From the NCBI GenBank assembly GCA_026713745.1, contig JAPONU010000627.1, positions 1 to 5,559 on the forward strand: a stretch of DNA of 5,559 bases, in the 5' to 3' direction. Source of the stretch: a bacterium. Its GTDB lineage: Bacteria; Actinomycetota; Acidimicrobiia; Acidimicrobiales; CATQHL01. A program made the position numbers and the translations under genes. The stretch's first letter is position 1, and the number at the start of each line of letters is the position of its first letter. The notes under the pieces were generated by a model. It saw only the letters and a list, made by a program, of their open reading frames with translations, did not search any database and was not told the DNA's origin. Below, in pieces: positions 1 through 5,559 of the stretch.

Positions 1-2258
1 ACGTTGAGGGCGCTTCCGGCGCGGAACCAGTCGATCTGGTCGGCCGAGAGGGTGTGGCGGGTGTCGAAGGCGGTCGTCGAGCCGTCGGGACCGGTGACCT
101 TCACCCGCACCGGCCGGCCGGGTGCCAGGTCGGCGAGGCCACCGATGGCGATGCGGTCGTCGGGGCCGATGGCGTCGTAGTCCGCGGGGTCGGCGAAGGT
201 GAGCGCCAGCACGCCCTGCTTCTTCAAGTTGGTCTCGGCGATGCGGGCGAAGGAGCGGGTGATCACGGCCACGCAGCCCCGGAAGCGGGGTTCCATGGCG
301 GCGTGCTCCCGTGAGGAGCCCTCGCCGTAGTTGGCGTCGCCGACGGCCACCCACGACCAGCCGGCGGCGTGGTAGCGCTTGGCGATCTCGGGGTAGGGGC
401 GGACCTGGCCGTCGGTCTGGTCCTTGCCCTCGCCGACCGCCCCGCCGAAGGCGTTCACCGCGCCGGCGAAGAGGTTGCCGCTGATGTTCTCCAGGTGGCC
501 GCGGTAAGCCAGCCACGGCCCGGCGGCGGAGATGTGGTCGGTGGTGCACTTGCCGGCCGCCTTCACCAGCACCGCCAGGCCCTCGAAGTCCCGCCCATCC
601 CAGGGCGCGAAGGGATGCAGCTCCTGCAGGCGCCTGCTGGTCGGGGAGATCCGGACTTCGATGGCGTCCCGCTCGCCGGGCGGCGGCGGGGCCAGGAAGC
701 CGGCCTCGCCGGGGTCGAAGCCGTCGGGCGGCAGCTCGGTGCCGATCGGCTCGGGGAGGTGCACCTCGGTGCCGTCGTCGCTGTGCAGCGTGTCGTTGAG
801 CGGGTCGAAGTCCACCCGGCCGGCCAGGGCGAGGGCCACCACCACCTCCGGCGAGGTGACGAACGCCAGCGTGGAGGCCAGGCCGTCGTTGCGCTTGGGG
901 AAGTTGCGGTTGTAGCTGGTGACGATCACGTTGGCGTCGCCCTCGGCCACGTCGCTGCGGGACCACTGGCCGATGCACGGCCCGCAGGCGTTGGCCAGCA
1001 CGGTGGCGCCGGCCTCCTCGAAGATTCCCAGCAGGCCGTCGCGGGCGATGGTGGCGCGGATCTGCTCCGATCCCGGCGTGACCAGCAGCGGCGCCTGCAC
1101 CTTGAGGCCGCGGGCCACCGCCGCCGACACGATGCTGGCGGCCCGGGTGATGTCCTCGTAGGAGGAGTTGGTGCACGAGCCGACGAGCGCCGCGGAGATC
1201 TCCATCGGCCAGCCTTCGGCGGCCGCCTCGGCGCCCAGTTCGGACACCGGCCGGGCCCGGTCGGGGGAGTGCGGGCCGTTGATGTGCGGCGCCAGGGAGG
1301 ACAGGTCGATCTCGATGACCGAGTCGTAACTGCCCGCGGGGTCGGCCAGCACCCCGTCGTCGGGCCGCAGGTGCTCGGCGACGGCGCCGGCCGCCGCGGC
1401 CATCTGCTCGCGCCCGGTTGCCTTCAAGAAGCGGGCCATGGACTCGTCGTAGGCGAACAGCGACGTGGTGGCGCCGATCTCGGCGCCCATGTTGCAGATG
1501 GTGGCCTTGCCGGTGGCGGAGATGGTCTCGGCGCCCGGGCCGAAGTACTCCACGATGGCGCCGGTGCCGCCGGCCACGGTCAGCAGGTCGGCCACTTTCA
1601 GGATCACGTCCTTGGGCGCCGACCAGCCCGAGAGGTGACCGGTGAGGTGCACGCCGATGAACTTCGGCCAGCGCACGTTCCACGGGAATCCGGTCATGAC
1701 GTCCACCGCGTCGGCTCCGCCCACGCCCACCGCCACCATGCCCAGGCCGCCGGCGTTGGGGGTGTGGCTGTCGGTGCCGATCATCATCCCGCCGGGGAAG
1801 GCGTAATTCTCCAGTACCACCTGGTGGATGATCCCCGAGCCCGGCTTCCAGAACCCGGCGCCGTAGCGGGCGCTCACCGACTCCAGGAAGTCGTAGACCT
1901 CGTCGTGGTTCTCCAGGGCGGCCAGCAGGTCGCGCCGAGCGTCCACCCGGGCCTGGATGAGGTGGTCGCAGTGCACGGTGGTGGGCACCGCAACCTCGGT
2001 CAGTCCGGCGGTCATGAACTGCAGCCAGGCCATCTGGGCGGTGGCGTCCTGCATGGCCACCCGGTCGGGCCGGAAGTCCACGTAGCTGCGTCCCCGCTCG
2101 GGCAGCGGGCCCGACGGGTCGTCGAGGTGGCCGATGAGGATCTTCTCCGCGGTGGTCAGCGGGCGCCCGGTTTGGGCCCGGGCGGCGGAGACCGCAGCGG
2201 CCAGGCGTGCGTAGGCGGCCTCGATCAGGGTGACGGGGGTGCTGGCATGGACGGCCAT
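1..2258 (-). CDS. acn: Aconitate hydratase, mitochondrial type (3' end cut by window)
   Basis: Aconitase interconverts citrate and isocitrate through cis-aconitate in the TCA cycle, using a [4Fe-4S] cluster in the cytoplasm. 752 residues are visible. The frame is still open at base 1, just after WFRAGSALN, a motif close to the C-terminus of mitochondrial aconitases, so only a few residues are missing. Visible motifs in order are EKILIGHLDDP near residue 38, QDATAQMAWLQF, HCDHLIQA, GFWKPGSGIIHQ, GTDSH (D163-S164-H165), GGTGAIVEYFGPG and ICNMGAEIGATTS. The cluster ligands are Cys362 in GSCTNSS and Cys425/Cys428 in ANACGPCIGQW. The swivel domain carries DHISAAGPW and YGEGSSREHA (Ser648-Ser649-Arg650). 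Motif wording and ligand spacing match animal mitochondrial aconitase rather than the longer AcnA/IRP1 form or AcnB. The ATG at 2258 has a GAGAGG ribosome site 8 bases upstream, and the protein starts directly without a transit peptide. It lies 197 bases after the acyltransferase gene on the same strand. The family assignment is certain. The symbol is generic because acnA normally implies the longer type. Confidence 0.97.
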   Translation of the reverse strand, partial: MAVHASTPVTLIEAAYARLAAAVSAARAQTGRPLTTAEKILIGHLDDPSGPLPERGRSYVDFRPDRVAMQDATAQMAWLQFMTAGLTEVAVPTTVHCDHLIQARVDARRDLLAALENHDEVYDFLESVSARYGAGFWKPGSGIIHQVVLENYAFPGGMMIGTDSHTPNAGGLGMVAVGVGGADAVDVMTGFPWNVRWPKFIGVHLTGHLSGWSAPKDVILKVADLLTVAGGTGAIVEYFGPGAETISATGKATICNMGAEIGATTSLFAYDESMARFLKATGREQMAAAAGAVAEHLRPDDGVLADPAGSYDSVIEIDLSSLAPHINGPHSPDRARPVSELGAEAAAEGWPMEISAALVGSCTNSSYEDITRAASIVSAAVARGLKVQAPLLVTPGSEQIRATIARDGLLGIFEEAGATVLANACGPCIGQWSRSDVAEGDANVIVTSYNRNFPKRNDGLASTLAFVTSPEVVVALALAGRVDFDPLNDTLHSDDGTEVHLPEPIGTELPPDGFDPGEAGFLAPPPPGERDAIEVRISPTSRRLQELHPFAPWDGRDFEGLAVLVKAAGKCTTDHISAAGPWLAYRGHLENISGNLFAGAVNAFGGAVGEGKDQTDGQVRPYPEIAKRYHAAGWSWVAVGDANYGEGSSREHAAMEPRFRGCVAVITRSFARIAETNLKKQGVLALTFADPADYDAIGPDDRIAIGGLADLAPGRPVRVKVTGPDGSTTAFDTRHTLSADQIDWFRAGSALN

Positions 2259-2266
2259 TGCGGGTA

Positions 2267-2272
2267 CCTCTC
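2267..2272 (-). promoter_or_regulatory. Ribosome binding site of the aconitase gene
   Basis: On the minus strand GAGAGG stands 8 bases before the ATG at 2258. It is purine-rich, complementary to the 16S anti-Shine-Dalgarno and at normal spacing. It supports 2258 as the start. I see no convincing -35/-10 pair in the roughly 60 bases between this site and the repeat at 2326-2392. Confidence 0.7.
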
Positions 2273-2325
2273 GGGGCGGGGGCTCACGTCGTTTCTACCG
2301 GCGGAGCGGCCCGGCCCCACCGATT

Positions 2326-2392
2326 GTCATCCCGGCGTAGGCCGAGATCCAGAGGCATCTGTGGTCATGATTCCGGTGTTCGCCGGAATGAC
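2326..2392. repeat. Palindromic dispersed repeat, copy 1 (complete, two hairpins)
   Basis: This 67-base element fills part of the 197-base gap between the acyltransferase stop and the aconitase start. Its ends form an imperfect inverted repeat: 2326-2349 against 2369-2392, with 18 of 24 positions complementary. Each arm is itself a hairpin. The left arm pairs ATCCCGGC with GCCGAGAT around GTAG with one mismatch. The right arm pairs ATTCCGG with CCGGAAT around TGTTCG without mismatch. A small central stem pairs CAGA with TCTG around GGCA. The right arm translates as IPVFAGMT, the signature of a widespread class of short intergenic bacterial repeats. No T tract follows on either strand, so it is not a classical intrinsic terminator, although the folded RNA could affect 3' ends or stability. 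The rest of the gap (2259-2325 and 2393-2455) shows only the aconitase ribosome site. Confidence 0.8.
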
Positions 2393-2455
2393 GACCCTCG
2401 GCGGAGGCCGGGGTCCAGCGCAGCAACCGGTGGCAGCGGCGCCGCGCAGCCGGGC

Positions 2456-3373
2456 TCAGCGGGGCCAGCGGCGGGTGCGGGGCTTGCTGCGGTGCGACAG
2501 TGCCCAGGCGCGGCGCCAGGAGGCGGCGTCGGGACCGGTCAGTGACGGGGTCTGCCCCGAGTGAACCCGTCGGCGGGCCTGCCACCAGTCCGTGGTCGCC
2601 TCGTCTGCCAGGGCGGCCACGGCACTCTCGATGCGGGCGCCGAGAGTGCGGATCCGCTCGCTGGGGTCGGGGCGCACAGGGTCGCCGAAGACCACCAGCG
2701 TGCGCCCCGGCGTGGGCAGCAGGCGTCCCTTCGGCAGGATCCTGCGGGTGCCGGCCAGGTAGACGGGCACGACGGGCACGTCGCAGCGGTGCGCCAGGTA
2801 GGCGGCGCCACCCCGGAACGGCTGGCCCCAGCCGTCGGTGCTGCGACCGCCCTCGGGGTACAGAAGTAGGCTCCACCCGCGGCGCACCAGGGTCGCCACC
2901 TCCTGGGCCGAGTCGCGCCCCACCTTGGCCCGCTCCACCGGCACGGCCCCCATGAACAGCGCCGAGGCCACACCCTTGGGCCGGCTTGGGAAGAAGTAGT
3001 CCGCCGCGGCGGCAACGATCAGCGTGTGGCGCCACGGCTCGGGGATCGACGTCATCAGCAGCGGCGTGTCGAGGTGGCTGTGGTGGTTGGCGGCGAAGAT
3101 GACAGGCTCGCCCTCCAGGGCGGCGAGGCGGTCGAGCCCCAGCCGGGTGGGCTGGGCGGCTGCCGCAACGACGGGTCGCCACAGCAATTCGATCATCGAG
3201 GCGCGCACCATGCGGGCCGGCCAGCGGCGCGACCAGTCGGTGTCGAAGTCCGCGCCGAGGCGCTCGGGAGAGTGTCCCGGTGGTGCCGACAGCGGCGCGG
3301 GCGGGGCGCGCCAGGGGAAGTCCAGGCTCCGGAGCAGGCGCGGCAGCGGGCTGGGGTTCATGCGCCGACCCAT
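2456..3373 (-). CDS. PlsC-like lysophospholipid (1-acylglycerol-3-phosphate) acyltransferase
   Basis: The protein has 305 residues and belongs to the PlsC/LPLAT family, which transfers a fatty acyl group from acyl-CoA or acyl-ACP to a lysophospholipid, classically making phosphatidic acid at the inner face of the membrane. The family motifs are all present. Motif I is NHHSHLD at 96-102, with the catalytic HX4D pair His97/Asp102. Motif III is YPEGGRS at 172-178, a variant of FPEGTRS with Glu174 and Arg177. Motif IV is VPVVPVYLAG at 199-208. About 90 residues precede motif I, and a basic tail rich in Arg and Trp follows residue 265. I see no clear membrane-spanning helix, so the protein is probably peripheral. 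The start is uncertain. ATG at 3373 has AAGGA 16 bases upstream, which is long spacing, and an in-frame ATG at 3361 would give 301 residues. The gene follows the LarA-like gene by 82 bases, and a palindromic repeat occupies that gap. The exact acyl acceptor cannot be told from the sequence. Confidence 0.93.
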   Translation of the reverse strand: MGRRMNPSPLPRLLRSLDFPWRAPPAPLSAPPGHSPERLGADFDTDWSRRWPARMVRASMIELLWRPVVAAAAQPTRLGLDRLAALEGEPVIFAANHHSHLDTPLLMTSIPEPWRHTLIVAAAADYFFPSRPKGVASALFMGAVPVERAKVGRDSAQEVATLVRRGWSLLLYPEGGRSTDGWGQPFRGGAAYLAHRCDVPVVPVYLAGTRRILPKGRLLPTPGRTLVVFGDPVRPDPSERIRTLGARIESAVAALADEATTDWWQARRRVHSGQTPSLTGPDAASWRRAWALSHRSKPRTRRWPR

Positions 3374-3388
3374 CGCGGGTCGCGGGAC

Positions 3389-3433
3389 GTCCTTCGCCGG
3401 CGAGATCTGGATTCCGGCCTTCGCCGGAATGAC
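3389..3433. repeat. Palindromic dispersed repeat, copy 2 (one intact hairpin, degraded partner)
   Basis: This is the second copy of the element seen at 2326-2392, in the 82-base gap between the LarA-like stop and the acyltransferase start. Bases 3410-3434 match 2369-2393 at 23 of 25 positions in the same orientation. They form a perfect 8-base stem, ATTCCGGC (3411-3418) with GCCGGAAT (3423-3430), closed by the loop CTTC. The plus strand translates as IWIPAFAGMT. The left arm (about 3389-3407) is shortened and diverged, but it repeats CCTTCGCCGG from the intact arm exactly (3391-3400 against 3418-3427). On the transcribed strand that piece reads CCGGCGAAGG, so it supplies the only purine-rich stretch upstream of the acyltransferase start. 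There is no T tract, so a classical terminator is unlikely. Confidence 0.72.
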
Positions 3434-3455
3434 GGGCGGCAGTCGGCCGAGGGGC

Positions 3456-5072
3456 TCACGACACGTCGGCCATCACGAACGGCGGCAGGTGCAGGTGCGT
3501 GATGGAGGGCCTGCTGCCCACCACGTCGCCGGCGATCTCCAGGGCGTCGCTGAGGCTGGAGGCCGGGGCGAAGCCCATGCGTCGCACCGCGGCCCGGTCG
3601 CCGCCCACGATGATGATCCGCCCCAGGTAACTCATCGCATGGGCGCCCCAATACCACATGTAGAAGGGGTGCACACCGTGGTAGGCGTAGGAGGTGCGGT
3701 AGAGGTGCCGGTACCACTCGTCGGTGGCGTACTGCTGCTCGTAACGGGCCTCGATCTCGACGGGGTCGGTGGTGTCGGCCAGCACCTGCTCGAAGAAGTC
3801 GATGTAGCTGGGATGGTGCACCGGATGGAACTCCCACGGCGTGGGGTGGGTCATGATGACCACGCCACCCGGGCGCACCAGCGGCCGCCCCCGGTAGAGG
3901 TTGAAGAAGTACCCCAGCCCGAGGCACATCACCAGGATGGGGTTCATGATGGAGTTGACGTTGTAGGGGCAGATGTAGGGCAGCCCCATTGTCAGCACGT
4001 CGGTCTGTCCCTCGACGGCCACGAGCTGCTGGCGGTAGACGTTCTCGGTGGTGACCTTGTGGACGGCCTCCACCTCGCCGGCCTGCACCGAGGTGATGGC
4101 GTACGGCGCCCGCCATGACTGGAAGGCGCGGCGCCGGGCCGCCGGTGACATCACCTGCAGCCCTCCCTGCATGGCCAGGAAAGTGGCCCGGTCCTTGGTG
4201 GACCACTCCCACTCGCGCTTCTGCAGCATCGACAGTGACCCGCTGGTGCCGAAGCTGTTGTTGTTAATCGTGGTCTCGATCTGGAATATCCGGGGACCGG
4301 AGTCGCGCAGCACCGCTCCCTGGCGCCAGTTGGAGTGGTGGAGTTCGGACTTGCGCTGGTCCATGAACGAGCGGGACTTCAGCATCGTGGCCACGTTGTG
4401 GTGGTGGCGCAGGCCCTGGTAGCCCGACAGCCCGGTGGCGGTGCTCTTCCAGCCACCGTCCATCGCGACGATGTTGATGTTCACGTACACGACGAGGTCG
4501 CTCTCGGCGGCGCGGCGGCTGATCTGCACCTCCTCGCCGTGGTCTGTCTCCCCGAGGACAACCATGCCGTCGGGATCCTCGGCGTCGTGGTTGTAGAGCC
4601 GCCGCGACGGGGCGAAGGCGTCGTACACCCGGTCGCCGACGGCGTGGCGCAGCTCGGACTCGGTCATCCGACGGTGCAGCGCCAGCGCCGCGATGAGGTG
4701 CACGTCGTCGGTGCCGGCGGCGGCGGCCATGTCCAGGACGGTCTCGATGACCTGCTGGCGCACGTCGGGGCGCTGCATGGGCGGCAGCGGCAGCGAGATG
4801 TCGTCGAAGGCGATGGTCAGCTTCATGCCCGGCCGCAGCAGGGCCGGCAGCGGCTCGCTGTCGATGGGGTGCTCGAGGGCGTGGCGGATGGCGCCGGCCG
4901 GGTCCGGCAGGCCTTCCAGCGGGCTGGGCGGGTAGATCACCCGTGAGCGTCCCGGCGGCAGCCGTTCGAGGCGGAACCCCTCGCCGTGGTGGAACAGGAT
5001 CGGCGGCGTCGACCGCTCGACTTCCAGGACGAAGCCGGGCCGGGGGGTTGGGGAGGCGGTGGGGGGGTTCAT
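3456..5072 (-). CDS. LarA-superfamily protein (lactate racemase-like, DUF2088), substrate unknown
   Basis: The protein has 538 residues. LarA racemizes lactate with a nickel-pincer nucleotide bound to a lysine. The N-terminal LarA domain is recognisable from FDDISLPLP (D90-D91), IAALALHRRMT (His133), NHDAEDPDGMVVLGETDHG (from residue 161) and MDGGWKS (Lys209), to HHHN (His225). His133, Lys209 and His225 are spaced 76 and 16 residues apart, the same as LarA His108, Lys184 and His200 of Lactobacillus plantarum. The position of LarA His174 is Ile199 (in VNINIV), and the LarA 'TRP' arginine (Arg75) is Leu94. The C-terminus ends with VRRMGFAPASSLSDALEIA and a HLHLPP stretch, like LarA. At about 538 residues it is some 110 longer than LarA (about 425), mostly in the middle. 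ATG 5072 starts 7 bases after the phosphatase stop. A TTG at 5105 would add 11 residues and overlap that gene, but has no ribosome site. Family membership is well supported; the reaction is unknown. No larB, larC or larE is in the window. Confidence 0.85.
   Translation of the reverse strand: MNPPTASPTPRPGFVLEVERSTPPILFHHGEGFRLERLPPGRSRVIYPPSPLEGLPDPAGAIRHALEHPIDSEPLPALLRPGMKLTIAFDDISLPLPPMQRPDVRQQVIETVLDMAAAAGTDDVHLIAALALHRRMTESELRHAVGDRVYDAFAPSRRLYNHDAEDPDGMVVLGETDHGEEVQISRRAAESDLVVYVNINIVAMDGGWKSTATGLSGYQGLRHHHNVATMLKSRSFMDQRKSELHHSNWRQGAVLRDSGPRIFQIETTINNNSFGTSGSLSMLQKREWEWSTKDRATFLAMQGGLQVMSPAARRRAFQSWRAPYAITSVQAGEVEAVHKVTTENVYRQQLVAVEGQTDVLTMGLPYICPYNVNSIMNPILVMCLGLGYFFNLYRGRPLVRPGGVVIMTHPTPWEFHPVHHPSYIDFFEQVLADTTDPVEIEARYEQQYATDEWYRHLYRTSYAYHGVHPFYMWYWGAHAMSYLGRIIIVGGDRAAVRRMGFAPASSLSDALEIAGDVVGSRPSITHLHLPPFVMADVS
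5037..5067 (+). other. Candidate G-quadruplex tract over the start of the LarA-like gene
   Basis: The plus strand has four G runs of 3, 6, 4 and 7 bases separated by gaps of 2, 2 and 7 bases, which meets the usual pattern for an intramolecular G-quadruplex. It overlaps roughly codons 2 to 12 of the LarA-like gene and lies on its template strand. The matching coding strand is C-rich and encodes a proline-rich N-terminus (PPTASPTPRPG). The run may be nothing more than proline codons in a GC-rich genome, so a structural role is only possible. Confidence 0.35.
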
Positions 5073-5079
5073 CGGCCGC

Positions 5080-5559
5080 TCATCGTCGCACGACCGGCTG
5101 CGCAAGGGGCAGCAGCTTGCGGGGCCCGCCGGGGGCCTGGCGGAAGTTCTCGATGAGCCAGCCCCGGCGCCGGGCCAGGGTTGCCAGCTTGGTCTCGGGG
5201 TTCACCGCCACCGGGTAACCAACCGCCTCCAGCATGGGCAGGTCGCTGGTGGAGTCGGCGTAGGCCACCGAGTTGGCCAGCGAGATCCCCTCGCGGGCGG
5301 CGTAGTCCAGCAGCGCCTCGGCGCGGCTCTCGCCGGTGGGCGGCACGGTGGCCAGCTGGCCGGTGTAGGCCGATCCGCTGCGGGTCCGCGTCAGCGAGGC
5401 GCAGACGATGTCGTCGAACAGCGGGGCGAACGGGGCGATCACGAAGTCCAGCGCCCCGGTGATCAGCACGGTGCGATGGCCCAGGGCCCGGTGGTGGCGC
5501 ACCCGGCGGATGGCGGCGGGGAACGACTGCCGCAGCAGCAGGTCGCTGAACATCTCGAA
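5080..5559 (-). CDS. HAD-IB family phosphatase, SerB-like (N-terminus outside window)
   Basis: The visible 159 residues are the C-terminal part of a haloacid dehalogenase subfamily IB hydrolase, a phosphatase group that includes phosphoserine phosphatase (SerB). The frame runs open to base 5559. The aspartate nucleophile motif (DxDxT), which lies upstream in this family, is not in the window, so the ATG at 5553 is unlikely to be the true start. Numbering from that internal Met, motif II is VLITGAL (Thr32). Motif III is GESRAEAL, with Arg77 where the usual catalytic Lys is expected. Motif IV is ADSTSDLPMLEAVG (Asp100 and Asp104, Mg binding), followed by PVAVNPETKL and RRRGW, typical of HAD-IB proteins. 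The TGA at 5080 is 7 bases before the LarA-like start, so the two genes are very likely cotranscribed. HAD-IB proteins are often encoded beside or fused to PlsC acyltransferases, and one lies two genes downstream. Its substrate could be a phosphorylated lipid intermediate or a small phosphoester; this cannot be decided here. Confidence 0.88.
   Translation of the reverse strand, partial: FEMFSDLLLRQSFPAAIRRVRHHRALGHRTVLITGALDFVIAPFAPLFDDIVCASLTRTRSGSAYTGQLATVPPTGESRAEALLDYAAREGISLANSVAYADSTSDLPMLEAVGYPVAVNPETKLATLARRRGWLIENFRQAPGGPRKLLPLAQPVVRR

Noticed and set aside
2259..2325. Sigma-70-type promoter for the aconitase gene
   Set aside because: The minus strand has GTAGAAAC as the only AT-rich patch, with no -35-like hexamer at proper spacing. 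The evidence is too weak to annotate.
2326..2392. Intrinsic terminator after the acyltransferase gene
   Set aside because: The stems are strong, but neither side is followed by a T run on the transcribed strand, and the same structure occurs between two genes of the likely operon at 3410-3433.
369..2564. A 731-codon open frame on the plus strand
   Set aside because: It runs antisense through almost the whole aconitase gene, whose protein is clearly recognisable. Its translation is rich in Gly, Val, His, Ala and Arg with no known motif, as expected for the opposite strand of GC-rich codons.
2295..3182. A 295-codon minus-strand frame overlapping the acyltransferase
   Set aside because: It is out of frame with the gene that carries NHHSHLD, YPEGGRS and VPVVPVYLAG, and its own translation is a low-complexity Arg, Pro and Ala sequence.
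3024..4118. A 364-codon open frame on the plus strand
   Set aside because: It is antisense to the acyltransferase and LarA-like genes and passes straight through the palindromic repeat at 3389-3433 (reading IWIPAFAGMT), which no genuine protein explains.
3358..4212. A 284-codon minus-strand frame inside the LarA-like gene
   Set aside because: It is a frame-shifted shadow of the LarA-like coding sequence and extends through the intergenic repeat. I found no break in the LarA-like frame that would need it.
5073..5105. TTG start of the LarA-like gene at 5105
   Set aside because: It would overlap the phosphatase gene by 26 bases and has no ribosome site. The ATG at 5072 lies just after the phosphatase stop and gives an N-terminus without extra residues.

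Overview
The window is a gene-dense, very GC-rich piece of bacterial chromosome. Every gene I can support lies on the minus strand, so transcription runs from base 5559 towards base 1. In that direction the order is: a HAD-IB-type phosphatase missing its N-terminus at the window edge (5559-5080), a large protein of the nickel-dependent lactate racemase (LarA) superfamily (5072-3456), a PlsC-like 1-acylglycerol-3-phosphate acyltransferase (3373-2456), and a mitochondrial-type aconitase (2258 to the window edge, lacking only its last few residues). No rRNA, tRNA, transposase, CRISPR array or phage gene is visible.

The first two genes are 7 bases apart and almost certainly share a transcript. 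The acyltransferase follows after 82 bases and may belong to the same operon. HAD-IB phosphatases and PlsC acyltransferases often occur together or fused in bacteria, which suggests a lipid or phospholipid role for this cluster. The LarA-like protein between them is the least understood. It keeps the LarA lysine that carries the nickel-pincer nucleotide, the histidine nickel ligand and one catalytic histidine, with the same spacings as in LarA. The second catalytic histidine and the residues that hold lactate appear to be replaced. It therefore looks like a cofactor-competent enzyme with a different substrate or chemistry. The aconitase, a TCA-cycle enzyme, lies 197 bases further on with its own good ribosome binding site and need not be part of the operon.

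Both gaps around the acyltransferase gene hold a copy of the same short palindromic dispersed repeat, of the kind that reads '(W)IPAFAGMT' when translated. Copy 1 (2326-2392) is a complete two-hairpin element. Copy 2 (3389-3433) has one intact hairpin and a degraded partner. Neither is followed by a T tract, so they are not classical terminators.

The GC content, compact layout and HAD-IB/PlsC pairing would fit an actinobacterium (for example an Acidimicrobiia-like lineage), but the roughly 755-residue mitochondrial-type aconitase is not the form usual in Streptomyces or Mycobacterium. The taxonomic assignment is a low-confidence inference. The many open frames on the plus strand are antisense shadows produced by GC-rich codons.
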